Part shown: positions 41,523 through 52,351 of the stretch, in pieces
Numbering within the stretch: position 1 is the stretch's first letter
Layout: each line of letters opens with the position of its first letter
NCBI GenBank assembly: GCA_003439945.1
Contig: QVRM01002050.1
Location: 136,501 to 200,500, forward strand
DNA: 64,000 nucleotides
Reading direction: 5' to 3'
Origin: Dermanyssus gallinae
Taxonomy: Eukaryota; Arthropoda; Arachnida; Mesostigmata; Dermanyssidae
The notes under the pieces: model-generated
Database searches by the model: none
Told to the model about the DNA's origin: nothing
What the model saw: only the letters and a program-made list of their open reading frames with translations
Translations under genes and position numbers: made by a program

Positions 41523-41597
41523 ATGCATTTACGCAAAAGTACTGTGGGACTCGGAGGTCAACCTAGCAAAATACCTAAACCTCCCCTACCCACTAAA
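41523..41597 (-). promoter_or_regulatory. Conserved 3'-UTR block set (family I)
   Basis: ATGCATTTACGCA at 41523, GTACTGTGGGACT at 41539 and TACCCACTAAA at 41587. Confidence 0.6.
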
Positions 41598-41788
41598 TCA
41601 AGTAACTTCCCACGACAAACAGTCTCTCAGTCGCTATATGCATTCCTTCAAGGAGCTGTCGATCGCGGGTTCTCCACTTCTCTTACGGCACTGGACTCTT
41701 TTGTGCCGGCCTGGAATCTTTTGGCCTTCCTCTGTCATGGCACTGGTCTATTTGGGCCGGCCTTGAATCTTTTGGCCTATAGCTCAAC

Positions 41789-42962
41789 TTAAAACTCTAG
41801 CAGCCTGTTCTCGCTGTCTCTCAAGGGTTTCCTTGACTCGTAGAATTCTCTCAATATCCTTGGCCACCAACTCCCAGACCCGTCGTCTCGGAGCATTTGT
41901 TCGCAGAGGTTCTCCGGAGTGGCAGCGTCCACTCCGAGCAAAGTCTCCAGCTGCGCACGGTCCTCCGCAAACCGCGTACAGCTGAACATAATGTGCTCGG
42001 CCGTGTCATCTGCGCCGTCTACGCACAGTAGGCATCGGGGCGACGCCGCTTTACAAATTCCGTGTAGATACGCTTGGAAGCAGCTGTGACCACTCAGAAC
42101 CTGCATCAAATGATACGTCGTCTGGCCGTGGCCTCGTTCGTACCACGCGTGCAGGTCTGGGATTAGACGCCGAGTCCACTCACACCTGCCGGAGCCGCCG
42201 GCCTCCCACTCCGTCTGAAACGCGTCGCGATCATTCTCTCCTTCCAGTGGAAGATCACCGATTTCTTCGGGGTCACCCAGCTTCGCTCTCCAGCGCCGAA
42301 CATGTTCAGCCATTGTGTTTCCCCACGGCCTGGCTCTGGCCAGCCCAAGTGCGGCCGTGCAACTCTCCAAGATATTTGGCCGACCCCTTCGTATAGATGA
42401 TAACCTCCCCATTAAGTCGGATCGCCAACTTCCGCATTTGTTTCCTCCCCTTCAGGAGTATGGCATCGGTTTTGTCACCAGCCAGCCGAAGCTGGTGTTG
42501 TTCTAGCCACCGGCTGACCCGCATCAGCGCAACCTCAGCCCTATGCTCCAAATCTAAGGCCGTCTTGCCCCTGATCACCAGCGCCAGATCGTCAGCGTAG
42601 GCCACTGCGAGCGTCCCCCGTGGAAGGTCAGTCAGCCGGAGGATACCACCGTATGCCACGTTCCACAGGACCGGCTCTATAATCGACCCTTGCGGGACAC
42701 CGTTTGTCATTTGTTTTTCGCAGGCTTCGTTGCCCCAGACAATCACACGTTTGCTAAGGTAGCTGTCGATCCCCCGGTACAGGTAAGGCTAGATGCCCTT
42801 CTCACGGAGGGCCTTCCGGATCACGTCCGGATTTGCGTTGCTAATGTCCAGCAGAATTACCAGCACGATCTGCTTGTTTGCCACCTAAACAGCCGCGTCA
42901 CCCCTCTCATCGACTAGCCACCTTCTGGTACCGGCGACTGCCTTGTTCGGTTCTGAAACAAG
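41789..42962 (-). pseudogene. ORF2 remnant, family I copy I-5 (RT C-terminus + endonuclease scrap)
   Basis: Two main frames. 42306-42746 carries the GVPQGSIIEP and VAYADDLALVI blocks. 41789-42412 carries TTYHLMQVLSGHSCFQAYLH and a complete zinc motif (CLLC-X9-H-X4-C). The last ~45 residues are frameshifted. Near 42888 the RT palm (VILLDISNA) jumps into endonuclease sequence (ERGDAAV), deleting more than a kilobase. It is nonfunctional. Confidence 0.82.
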
Positions 42963-43099
42963 GTGTCGTCTGCTCGCGGTCGCCGGGAGTGGTCACGTTC
43001 GGATGAAGTCTACACGCTTTTAACGTTTTTAAAGTATTTTACTGTTTATAGTTGTGCAAATAATTGTGAAATTGTGGTTTTGTGACATACTAACCAAAA

Positions 43100-44854
43100 T
43101 TGATAATAATGTACCAAAGAAGATTGGCTGTTTTGCCTGAGACGCCTCGTCACCCATTGGAGATGAGTTTCAACTTTGACACACCAGCTGGGCCCCACTC
43201 AACAAGACGGCGGCCGCCATTTTCAACGCCCTCTACCCAGCCTCCTTGCCTTGTGACACGAGCCATCGCATGCATATACTGCGGTGGCTTGTTCAGGAGC
43301 TCAGACACTAACAATGATGAATTTGTGTGTATCCATTGTGAAAGAAGAATTGAAAAAGTGGTGAAGGAAACAAATATATTTGAGCTCGTGGGTGAACAGA
43401 CTGCTTGTGATAATAACTATTGTGTCAACGTCGGAAAAACATTGCGCGTTTTTAAATCTGCCATTGATGACCTGAAGAAAGTGCTTTTAAAAACAGACAA
43501 TGAATATGACGAAAAGTTTAGAGCGGTTTTTACCAAATTGGATGTTATCTCAGCCAACAGTGAATCGAACGCCGCCGGCCTCTCCCCCTCTGCTCAAACC
43601 GAGATGGTACCAAATTCGACGGCAACTGTTGCCAGTGGAACGGCAACAACACCAACAACCCACCTGACCAACGACGTGCCGACTGTTGCACGAAGGACTA
43701 CAGATGCTCTTGATATTGCTGCAGCAACAATACCATCAAGCGCACAAAACACCTGTTCGCTAGTTGCTACAGTGGTGGCGGACAGTGCGGCAGCAGCGGT
43801 ACCTTCAACATTGGGCACCAAAACCATCAGGTTGCCGACTGCCGCTTCTTCCGCGCAGATTGCCAGTAGCGCAACAGCAATACCATCCACAAGCACCGAA
43901 ATTCCAACCGCTTTACGCACTGCCACCGCTTGCACACAAACAGACATCTTCGTGCAGGCAAGCATTGATGGCACTGCAGTCAACTCTCAGCCTACCCGAA
44001 AGTCGTCCTTCCCCACACCACCCGTCAAGTCCGTTCTTCTGGCCGGTGACTCTAACATCTCCCGGCTAGCGACGAACGTGCTCGACATGGTGGGTGGTGA
44101 CGTACGCTGTCATATATCGGGGCAGGGCGGAGCCACGTTATGCAAGGTGATTGCAAACGTGCGTCGCCACATTGCGATATATAACACACAGCCGACAGAT
44201 CAACTCGTCGTACTGCATGCCGGGCTGAACGATATTTTGAAAAGCCCCGTCAATGTTGACATTGTTGAGGTGTGGGAGCGGATGGAGCATCAGCTGGATG
44301 ACCTGGTAATACTTTGCGAAGCCAACAACATCAGGCTGACCGTCTGTTCTATTCCGGTAGTAACAGGCGGTCCAGGTAGTGACCGCCGCGCGGAATGCGA
44401 AAATGTTAATGGTAAAATGTCGGCTAAATTTAAGGATTCGGCCGTATTTTATCGTGATTTTTCATATATTCAGCGCTGTGTCTGGTCTATGGACACCGAT
44501 GGTGTTCATTTCAACCGCCGTGGCGCAATACAGGCGGCCAGACCTCTCGCTCGTGAAGCCGCTCGTTTTCTGGGAGTGAAACCCATTATTGGTGGATTGA
44601 CCAATAAGTTTGGTGCAGCTCGGCGTCAGCCAGCTGACAGTTCCTCCCAGGTATTTTCTTCTCCTGTTGCCGGCAGTAGCAAAAACAAAAACAAATTCAA
44701 CAACCAATTCGGAACTGCTCCTTTTCAGCTCTACCATCCACCCCTTCCTCCACCGCCGGTCCTCCCTGCCATCTGGCCCCCTCAACTCCATATCCCGCCT
44801 CCACCTCTGCCACCTCCACTTCCCACCCTCTTCCCAAACTTCCCACTCTTTTAA
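43100..44854 (+). CDS. LINE ORF1: zinc-binding + SGNH esterase-like protein (584 aa)
   Basis: An N-terminal Cys4 zinc-binding segment (CIYC...CIHC, about residues 56-78) is followed by a helical stretch and a long Thr/Ala/Ser-rich linker (about 165-300). An SGNH-hydrolase-like domain then spans about 310-480: block I GDSN near 316, block III GLND near 374, and DGVHF (Asp-X-X-His) near 467, so the catalytic Ser, Gly, Asn and Asp-His landmarks are all present. The C-terminal ~45 residues are proline-rich. In CR1-group LINEs such ORF1 esterases are known, and a role in RNP-membrane contact has been proposed. The frame is open. The first Met is at 43100; an alternative is Met 43160 (MSFNFDTP). 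It overlaps the upstream-extended ORF2 frame by a few bases. Confidence 0.88.
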   Translation: MIIMYQRRLAVLPETPRHPLEMSFNFDTPAGPHSTRRRPPFSTPSTQPPCLVTRAIACIYCGGLFRSSDTNNDEFVCIHCERRIEKVVKETNIFELVGEQTACDNNYCVNVGKTLRVFKSAIDDLKKVLLKTDNEYDEKFRAVFTKLDVISANSESNAAGLSPSAQTEMVPNSTATVASGTATTPTTHLTNDVPTVARRTTDALDIAAATIPSSAQNTCSLVATVVADSAAAAVPSTLGTKTIRLPTAASSAQIASSATAIPSTSTEIPTALRTATACTQTDIFVQASIDGTAVNSQPTRKSSFPTPPVKSVLLAGDSNISRLATNVLDMVGGDVRCHISGQGGATLCKVIANVRRHIAIYNTQPTDQLVVLHAGLNDILKSPVNVDIVEVWERMEHQLDDLVILCEANNIRLTVCSIPVVTGGPGSDRRAECENVNGKMSAKFKDSAVFYRDFSYIQRCVWSMDTDGVHFNRRGAIQAARPLAREAARFLGVKPIIGGLTNKFGAARRQPADSSSQVFSSPVAGSSKNKNKFNNQFGTAPFQLYHPPLPPPPVLPAIWPPQLHIPPPPLPPPLPTLFPNFPLF

Positions 44855-47828
44855 AACAATCTCGACTAAATTGCCGCCCCAGTATCTCCGCCCAACAACT
44901 GACGTCGCTTCCCTCCGCGGTTAAAAACGCGGTTAAATGTTTATATTTTAATGCACGTTCCATAGGTAAAAATGACTGTACACAAGTGCTCAATTCATAT
45001 ACCGCCTTAAATAATATTGATATAGTGTTTATAACTGAAACCTGGTTAGGTGTAGGTGGAAAACATGTTACTAACAGTGAACTATTGTGTGATGATAGGT
45101 ACTCAGTATTCCGGTGTGACCGTGGCTCCCGGGGAGGGGGGGTTTGTATATTAATTAAAAACACGATGAAGGTTTGTGAATTACAACTAGAGAGTGGCAT
45201 TGAAGCAGTCGCTTTAGACGTATACTCTAATTTTAGTTCTATAAGAGTTGCCTGTTATTATGCGACAAATGCCGGCACCCTTGCTGAACGCAAGACACGC
45301 ATAAAAACTATATGTGACTCATTTGATTCTATTTGTGATACAACTAACCCAATTTTAATTTCTGGAGATTTTAACCTTCCAAAAATACACTGGAAGAATA
45401 TTACGCTTTTAGATTCAACAACCATAGAGTCTACCTTTGTTACCGCCTGCATTTCTAACGGATTACACCAACAAATAGACGAAGTTACTCGCCCTCGACT
45501 GTACTGCGCTGGCTTTGAGGCCTCGCAGATCAGTTCTAGTGACTCATTTGCCACTGTAGGTAGTGCTTATAATAACTTTGCTAGTCAATGTAATGATAAT
45601 ACCATATATAACAGTTTTAATCAATTATCTAGTAGCATCAATAGCAATAGCATTTCTAGTAGTGTTAGCCAAGTGACTACTAGTCCTACTTTTAGCGGAA
45701 TGGTCACTGACGAAATAAACTTAGGTATATCAAGTGATGACAACGACAATATAGGTTCCATTATCGATTTAGTTTTAACCTCAGACCCATCTATCATTGA
45801 GGATATACAAGTATTTCAGTCGCCAATCCCATCTGACCATAATGCCATTTCTTTTACTATTTTATTTGATGCTGAATATTCTACGGAAGACGAGGGAGGT
45901 TATAATTTCTGGAAGGGGGACTATGAAATGATAAGCCGTAGACTTGCCTGTATAAACTGGAGAAACTTGTTTTTAAATTGTGATACTGTCGACTCGATGT
46001 ATAATAACTTTGTTGACCAGATACATTTACTAATTAAAGAATTTGTACCTAAGCGAAATGGCAAATAAAAAAATAATGCTAATTTACGAAAATATGTAAG
46101 CAATCTAAAACGGCTGATAGATCAGGAGCCAAATGTGCAGTATGAAAAAAAGTTGCGCAAAGCAACTAGACGACTTCGTATAATGGATGAAGCTTGTCTT
46201 GATTTTAAAAACACAAAGTCGTTTTTTAGATACGCAAATAAACGATTAAAGGGCAAAGAGAATATCGCTGCTTTAAATATAGAGCAGGTAGTCCTCGTAG
46301 ATGACGCTTCTAAGGCAAATGCATTCAAGGACTTCTTCTCGTCGGTTTATGTTGCCCAAGGGGGCTCAGCTTCCGAAGCTGATTCTATCGACGTACCCTC
46401 GAGTGACGGCTGTCCATATTTAGATTTATCAGAATATAATATTCTAACGAAAATCAAGCAACTACCCAATAAGTGCAGCCTTACTCCAGATTTAATCCCA
46501 CCCATATTTTATAAAAAAGTAGCGACTGTGATAACAGAACCTCTTTTTTTAATATTCAGTAGGTCTTATGAAGATGGCATTGTGCCAAATAATTTTAGAC
46601 AGTCAATCGTAACTCCTGTACATAAAAAGGGTCCAACGTCAAATGTAGATAATTATAGACCGGTAGCTCAATCATCAATCGCATGTATTATATTTGAAAA
46701 ACTGCTAGTCGACCATATTTTTAATGTCCTTCAATCTAAAGGCTTGTTGGATGAAAACCAACATGGTTTTACTAGAGGCAAATCCACGGCAACTCAACTC
46801 GTTGAAATGACCCAAGATTGGGCCATTATGATAAATAATAAGTTGACTTTTGATTGTGTATATTTTGACTTTTCTAAAGCATTTGATAGAGTAAACCATG
46901 TAAAGCTTGTACAGAAACTTAGGTACTTGAATATTGATACTCGCTCATTGTCATGGATTTCTAGTTATCTTACCTGTAGAGAGTTCTGCGTTCGGGTAAA
47001 CAGTAGCTTTAGTGAGTCAGGAGGGTGCCCCTCTGGAGTTCCTCAGGGATCAAGCCTCGGCCCACTTTTATTTTGCATATTTATTTTAGATCTTAAAAAC
47101 GTTATACCTGATTCGATAACATATAAGCTTTATGCTGATGATCTAAAGCTATACGGGCCTTCTAACACTGCTAGCGAACGACAAATTATACAGAGTGCAA
47201 TTGACGCAGTTTCTAAATGGTGTTTGGATAACGAAATGCTTATATCAGTGCCAAAATGTGCAGTACTGTGTTTAAAGGGAGCCCATACCTACAAGCTGCA
47301 TGGGGAGGCTATCCCTATATTAAATAGCATTAGGGACCTCGGGGTTACGGTGACACCGGAATTGGATTTTAGCACTCATATAACACAAGTTATCCGACAA
47401 ACTTCTCTTATATCTAGTACAATATTTCGCTGTTTTATAATTAATGATTGCAATTTTTACATAAGGCTTTATAACAGTTTAGTTGTTCCTAAGTTTACGT
47501 ATTGTTGTGAGGTTTGGCGGCCTTATTTAGGCAAATACATTGAAGCAATGGAGCGTGTACAGAGGAAGGTACGTTTATTCGTCGTGTCTCAATAAGGTGT
47601 AACGTTGCTAAAAGTTCCCTTGTGATAAGCCCTATTGGGGAGCTGCAGTCCAGAGCGGACTATCGCATGTACAATCGAATTATAAAATCATCAAATTTAT
47701 CTAATTTTTTTACAATTCGCGTGAACAATCTTAGAAGCGGTAACACCATCTCGTCTAAACAAATTGCAAAGACGGATCGCGTGAATAACATGTTTTCGTG
47801 GCGGATGGCTAGGGCACTGAGAACTTAA
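44850..47828 (+). pseudogene. LINE ORF2 endonuclease-RT (CR1 group; one stop, one frameshift)
   Basis: The frame opens within the end of ORF1 and soon reads KCLYFNARSIGK, the first endonuclease strand; the first Met is at 44986. Endonuclease blocks: ITETWL, SRGGGVCILI, SGDFNLP and SDHNAISF. Between DEVTR and IIDLVLT sits a Ser/Asn-rich insert of about 85 residues. A TAA at 46066-46068 interrupts the same frame just before the RT. RT blocks: NYRPVAQSS, NQHGFTRGKST, DFSKAFDRVNH, GVPQGSSLGPLLF and LYADDLKLYG. A 1-bp shift near 47567 puts the C-terminal ~85 residues, ending NNMFSWRMARALRT, in another frame. Only two lesions suggest a young copy. Confidence 0.88.
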
Positions 47829-47965
47829 AATACTTGCGGTGCAAATGTGGGCACACAAGTAACTCGACTGTCCTATGAATCTAGGTAACGGTTTGTGAAA
47901 TGTAAATATTGTAATATGTTCCCTTTGACAAAATAAAGGTGCGTTTGAAAAAAAAAAAATACAAA

Positions 47966-48223
47966 AAAGACGTTTACACCCATCGAGGAGACTGTCTGCT
48001 CTAAGAGGTCGTGGGCGGCAACGCACCTATTCAGGTTGAACTAAATGATCAGCTTGGGCCGCTGTGTCAGTAGCAGCTTAGCATAGTCTCCCCACCTTGA
48101 AGTCTTATCCACGCCACGCCTTCAGCTCTACCGAAATCTTCGAGGGTTATCTGCTTGTTTGCCACTCAAACAGCCGCACCTATTCAGGTTGACCTGAATG
48201 ATCAGCTTGAGCCGCTGGGTCAT
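47966..48223 (-). pseudogene. Family I ORF2 start, rearranged and partly duplicated (copy I-5)
   Basis: The endonuclease start block (NLNRC...AAHDLLEQ) appears at 47990-48050. The LIIQVNLNRC part appears again at 48176-48223 (Met 48223, 44-nt overlap with ORF1). A scrambled endonuclease piece lies between. The 24-bp stretch at 48150-48173 also resembles 42872-42893. The order indicates local duplication before or with the LINE insertion. Confidence 0.7.
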
Positions 48224-49625
48224 TTTCATTGGAGCAATCGTAAGCTCCCCTTCCGGCTTGCCTTCCGTAGCCTGCGCCACGGGGGTCAGAGGTTTTGCGC
48301 CATGGACAACATAGTTGAAGCCGCCCTCCTTTATCTTCTCGATCTCCGTCGCCGCAGCAACTGTAGCTGCCCGCTTTTCCTTTCGACTCTTTGCTCGACC
48401 TTGCTGTAGTTCCGCTGTGTACTGCCTGTACACTTCGCAGACCATTGAGCTTACTTTGTGGTCCTCTTGATGGCACAGCGGGCAGCGCCGTGGGTTTTAG
48501 CAGGTCTTTGCCATATGGCCGGCGCTTCCGCAGTTGAGACAAAACCGGTTCTGCGGTTGTCGATTCTCCGTGCAGTTTGCTGCAACATGGCCCGGTTTCA
48601 GGCAGCTGTTGCAGAAAATAGGTTTGGCGACTTCCTGCATGAGGCACCGGCCCCACCCGAAGTTTCCCTTCCCAATCGCCAGCAATTTCTCCGTGCTCTT
48701 TGGCTCCGCTCGGAATGCAATTGTGCGGATGCCTCCATAGCCGAGTCGCGGCTCATCAACCTCAAGGTCAGCGACCCTGCATCCCCTTAGAAGTTGCCAC
48801 AGTTCGACCTCAGCCGTCTCCTTTGTCGCACTAGCATCAACCTGGCGAATGATCAGGTTGGCTCAAACTCGGCGGGTTTTCTCCGCGACGTTCAATGCCG
48901 CGTCCTTGCGGAACTTGTCCACCAGAGAGTCTCGTCTGCCCACCTTCGTCTCCTTAAGGACTAGCACTACGTCCTGGCTGTTTTTGGCTTTGGATGTGGC
49001 TTGGATCACCACCCCATCCAGCTCGTGGGGATTTACTTTTTCTTGCAGAGTTCTTACGATATCGCAATATGTGCAACCCTCTTTGTTTTTAATTATTAGT
49101 GTGCAAATTTGGCTTCCGCTGGCAGCCTTTTTCCGTGGAGATGGGCATCGTTGCTTCCCCACTTAGATCTCTTTCAAAACGGCACCGTCTGCGTCAACAC
49201 GCTGCTTCTAGTCTCTGGAGTAGATTTCTTCTACGCAGTTTCCCTCGCCGTGCACGACTTCAGCAATCTTCCGTGTCTTGGCCAGTGCCAGGCCCGTGGA
49301 GAAGAGGTACCTCACCTTGCTGCGATTTTCGTTATCGTTGCTGTGCGCAGAAGCGACCTCGTCTCGAACGAGACGGAACATCCTCGCCGTCATTGAGAGG
49401 ACTTATTTGGGGGTTATTCCTTTGATCTTCCCGACGGCCAGCATTCGCGGGGGAGACGTCTCTTCAGTGGGCATATTTTCTAAACCAGCAACGTCGATAA
49501 CGAACGCAACGGAGTCCTGTGCTTTAAGGACGGCCATTCTGGCCTGTCTTAAATTTAGCACCGTCTTGTTTGGTATATTTGTCGGCCGCCGGGAAGGCCG
49601 CTCCCAATTTCTGGAAAGTCTCGGA
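48180..49625 (-). pseudogene. Family I ORF1 remnant (copy I-5)
   Basis: Knuckles CNSCLKPGHVAANC and CLNCGSAGHMAKTC (48497-48685) and the middle RNA-binding region (48863-49162, 49208-49393) are recognisable, but spread over several frames with stops. The 5' half, including the coiled coil, is missing: at 49625 the sequence switches to RT coding. It ends with ...AQADHSGQPE, like the other family I copies. Confidence 0.8.
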
Positions 49626-50262
49626 TGCGTAGAGCATCTTTGATCACCCGCCATGGCATCGAGTTAAATGCATTGCTGATGTCCAATAGGACAACCAGCA
49701 CAGCACCCTAGACTTTAAGGATTTTTGCCGTTCTTCTTCGGCTATCTGCATGACTCCCTCGATTAACGTCAGGGTCGACCGGCCATGGCGGAAGCCGTAC
49801 TGTTCCTTCGAGAGCGCGCCGCCTTCTTCCAGTTTCTTGACCAGTCTATTAGCAATAATTCTCCCAAACACCATACCCACTGTACTCAGTAGGCAGATTG
49901 GTCGTAGGGAGGAAGGGTCCCCAGAGGGCTTGCCAGTCTTTGGAATAAGTGTCACCCTTGCCCGTTTCCATTCCACCGAAAATCTCCCATCCTCTAAGAC
50001 TCCATCCGCCATCTTGCGCAGGTAGTCCGGTGCCTCGCTGCCGAAGGCCTTAATTACAGAAGCCGGAATCCCATCCGGGCCAGGGGGCTTGCCTCCCTTT
50101 TTGACGTGGCCGCTATAATCTTCTCTGTCGTTACCGGTAGTGGCGGGTGATTGACATTATTGTCTTCGTTTTCATCCTGTAGCTGGTCGTCTTCTCTAGC
50201 GTCGGGAAACAGCTTTGCAATAGCTGCGTCCTGCAATTCCTCGCCTGGGCGAGAGTGTGGGG
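49626..50262 (-). pseudogene. Family I RT N-terminal fragment
   Basis: The open part 49644-50012 carries DGRFSVEWKRARVTLIPKTGKPSGDPSSLRPICLL-type blocks (compare 33480-33640) and QYGFRHGRSTL. It is joined directly to ORF1 sequence on its left and to unrecognised DNA on its right. It is the last family I sequence on the proximal side of the array. Confidence 0.8.
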
Positions 50263-50782
50263 GAGGATAATATTCAAAGAAATAGGGTCCCGCTTTAGTA
50301 GAACACAAGGCAAATCCCCAGTCGCTGGCAGAAAATCGTTTAATATCTCCATGAGAGTGTTCGACAATCGTGTAACCTTAAAGTATAATCGGACGATATA
50401 GCCATCAAAGCCAGGGCGGCGCAGAGGTAACCCTATGGCCTGTACATTGCCGTCATTTCTGGACTCAATTGCGGTATCCATGCGGTCGAGCGCACAATGC
50501 GCATAGACGAAAGCCTCCACCACCCCCAGGTATGTGGCAAATAATATGACAAAAATAATTGTTGGCCTGCCGTTCCACCGAGAGAGGTGTGAAGATCTTC
50601 GTTGCAGTGCCGGACAATCAACCGCGTGGTACTTAGCGCATTGCTGCAAGCAGAACCGACAAGTACACTGAGTACTATAGTCTTCATAAAACTCCCTACG
50701 GAAGCATACGAAGTAAAAGAACGCGTGTACGATAAACCTGTTATATACATGCCTGTCATCGCAGGCCACCTTTTTTTTCGCC
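50263..50782 (-). other. Unrecognised segment with a 217-codon minus-strand ORF
   Basis: This ~520-bp piece matches nothing else in the window. On the minus strand an ORF (Met 50784) runs through the whole segment and on into out-of-frame RT sequence, ending at 50131. It contains a Cys cluster (CTCRFCLQQC) and a hydrophobic stretch (PTIIFVILFATYLGVV) that could span a membrane. A second frame is also open. I do not recognise a family. It could be an exon of a captured gene or chance. Confidence 0.35.
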
Positions 50783-51864
50783 AATGAGGCCTTGTCAATG
50801 ATGTCCGAGTGGATGGAGTCCCATCACTTGAAACTGGCGCCCGACAAGACGGAGGCGATGTACCTAACAGGCAGAAAGAGGACGACCGGCATTAACCTCG
50901 TGATGGCGGGCCAGCCGATAGATCAGAAAGAAAGTAGAATACCTTGGGATCATGCTAGACACTGGACTGACCGGATCGGCACACGTGAAGTACGTGGCCA
51001 AAAAGGCCCAAGGGGTCTCCCTGAACCCGGCGCGGATCATGCCTAAGGTCGGTGGGGTGGCTAAGATGAAAAGAAGGCTTTTGGCCTCGGTGGCCTCGGT
51101 GGCGCTATACGTAGCCCCAGTCTGGGGGTAATGGCAATGCGGATGGCGAAAAATAGGGGAGCATTAAGGTCGACCCAACGAACGCTGGCAATCAGGGTAA
51201 GCCGGGCGTATCGTACAGTCTCGACCGAAGCTCTCCTGGTCCTAGCCAAGATGCTGCCATGGGACCTCCTAGTGGCTGAACGAAGTGAAATGTATCTAGA
51301 CAAAACTCTGGATCTCACCGGGGCCAGGAGGGCCACCATATCGGCCTGGCATGAGGAATGGGCGCAGGCAAGACCCGGTATGACCACAGGGAGCTGGACC
51401 AAGAGTCTGATACTGGATCTCAGGGTATAGTATGACCGCCGACACGGGGAGCTTTCCTACTGGACAATTCAGGTTCTGACCGGACACGGCCAGTTCCAGA
51501 GCTGTGCGACTCTGAAGAAACGGACAACGTAGATTTTGTTCTGCGGTGTGATGCTCTCAGGGAAGCACGGGACGCAGCACCAACCGCTGTGAGAGGCCGA
51601 CCCATCAAGGAAGTGGCCCATATGATGGCTTCGGCGGAGACATGGAGGGAGGCGACGAACTTGTTCGACGCCGTTTTGTCACTCAAGACAGCCAAGGAAA
51701 CGGCCAGGCAGAAGAGGTTTGAGCGGGTGTCTCGGGAGAGTGGTCGAGACGAGGAGCCGAGGGAGGGAGTAGGGGGTGGGGAGCAGCCAGGCCCTCATGG
51801 TCTCGACGCACCCTCACAGGACGGATTACAAAATGACATCCCCCTATCCTATCCCCTACTCTGA
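50783..51864 (+). pseudogene. Inverted, diverged R1-clade ORF2 C-terminal remnant
   Basis: Plus-strand RT thumb and C-terminal sequence: LKLAPDKTEAMYLTGRKRT near 50830, SRAYRTVSTEALLVLAKMLPWDLL near 51200, LSYWTIQVLTGHGQFQ near 51450, then CDALREARDA. Each block has a clear family II counterpart, but with many substitutions, so it is a separate, older lineage. There are frameshifts near 50925 and 51130 and stops near 51430, and the zinc Cys pair is degraded. It is the only R1-type sequence here in the opposite orientation, and it lies at the array's proximal edge. Confidence 0.8.
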
Positions 51865-52351
51865 AGACCGGTTTTCACCTAAACCACTTAATTACTAGGC
51901 ATTTTAGCCAGCCCACCCTGATACTCTTCTTGGCCAGAATAATTTTTCCTGCTTTCTTTGAAACTTAAATTATGGCTGAACGGAGTCGCTCTTCCCCGAG
52001 CCTCTCTACGGTTGTTTTGCCGTCTTTATATTCTTTTTTTACGACTATCTCTAGTTCCTCGTTGTTCCTAGCCTTGTCGAGAACTGGTCTCTTTGCGTTT
52101 AGATGTTTGCCTTCATCTTTGAGTTTCCTTTGATGGGAGCGGAAAAACTATGGCCGCCGTTCCTCTTTTCTTTGACCCGTAGCTGGATGCTCTCGTCGTG
52201 TATTTTGGGGATTCCTTGGGTCTTTATTCCCGACTCCTCGGGGGAAACGCTGCTTCTGAACTTTCGATATGCGCCTAAGCGTAGGATTTATCAGCTCCGG
52301 CTAACCGTAAACGTGTTTACTAAGTTCGACTTCTACAGTAGAGCTTTATGT
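51865..52351. other. No gene recognised
   Basis: About 490 bp without coding signal, terminal repeats or similarity to other parts of the window that I can see. Confidence 0.5.

Larger units (their letters stand above)
41488..42962 (-). mobile_element. Family I element I-5, distal part (split by a LINE)
   Basis: Poly(A), 3' UTR, RT C-terminal half and a jump by internal deletion to a short endonuclease piece (42890-42962). The plus-strand LINE begins at about 42963. Family I resumes at about 47966 with sequence that continues the same endonuclease block. Confidence 0.82.
42963..47965 (+). mobile_element. Nearly full-length CR1-like LINE inserted in family I copy I-5
   Basis: A 5.0-kb plus-strand element: leader, ORF1 with an SGNH esterase-like domain, ORF2 (endonuclease and RT), AATAAA at 47931 and a poly(A)-like tail (~47950-47965). 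On both sides lies family I endonuclease sequence in the opposite orientation. No clear target duplication is visible, and about 2 bp of target seem lost. PHD/zinc-like plus esterase ORF1 is typical of the CR1 group; I cannot fix the exact clade. Confidence 0.88.

Noticed and set aside
1..50262. Drosophila-type HeT-A/TART telomere
   Set aside because: Those replace TTAGG altogether. Here CCTAA tracts persist between elements, and ORF2 has the R1-clade layout.
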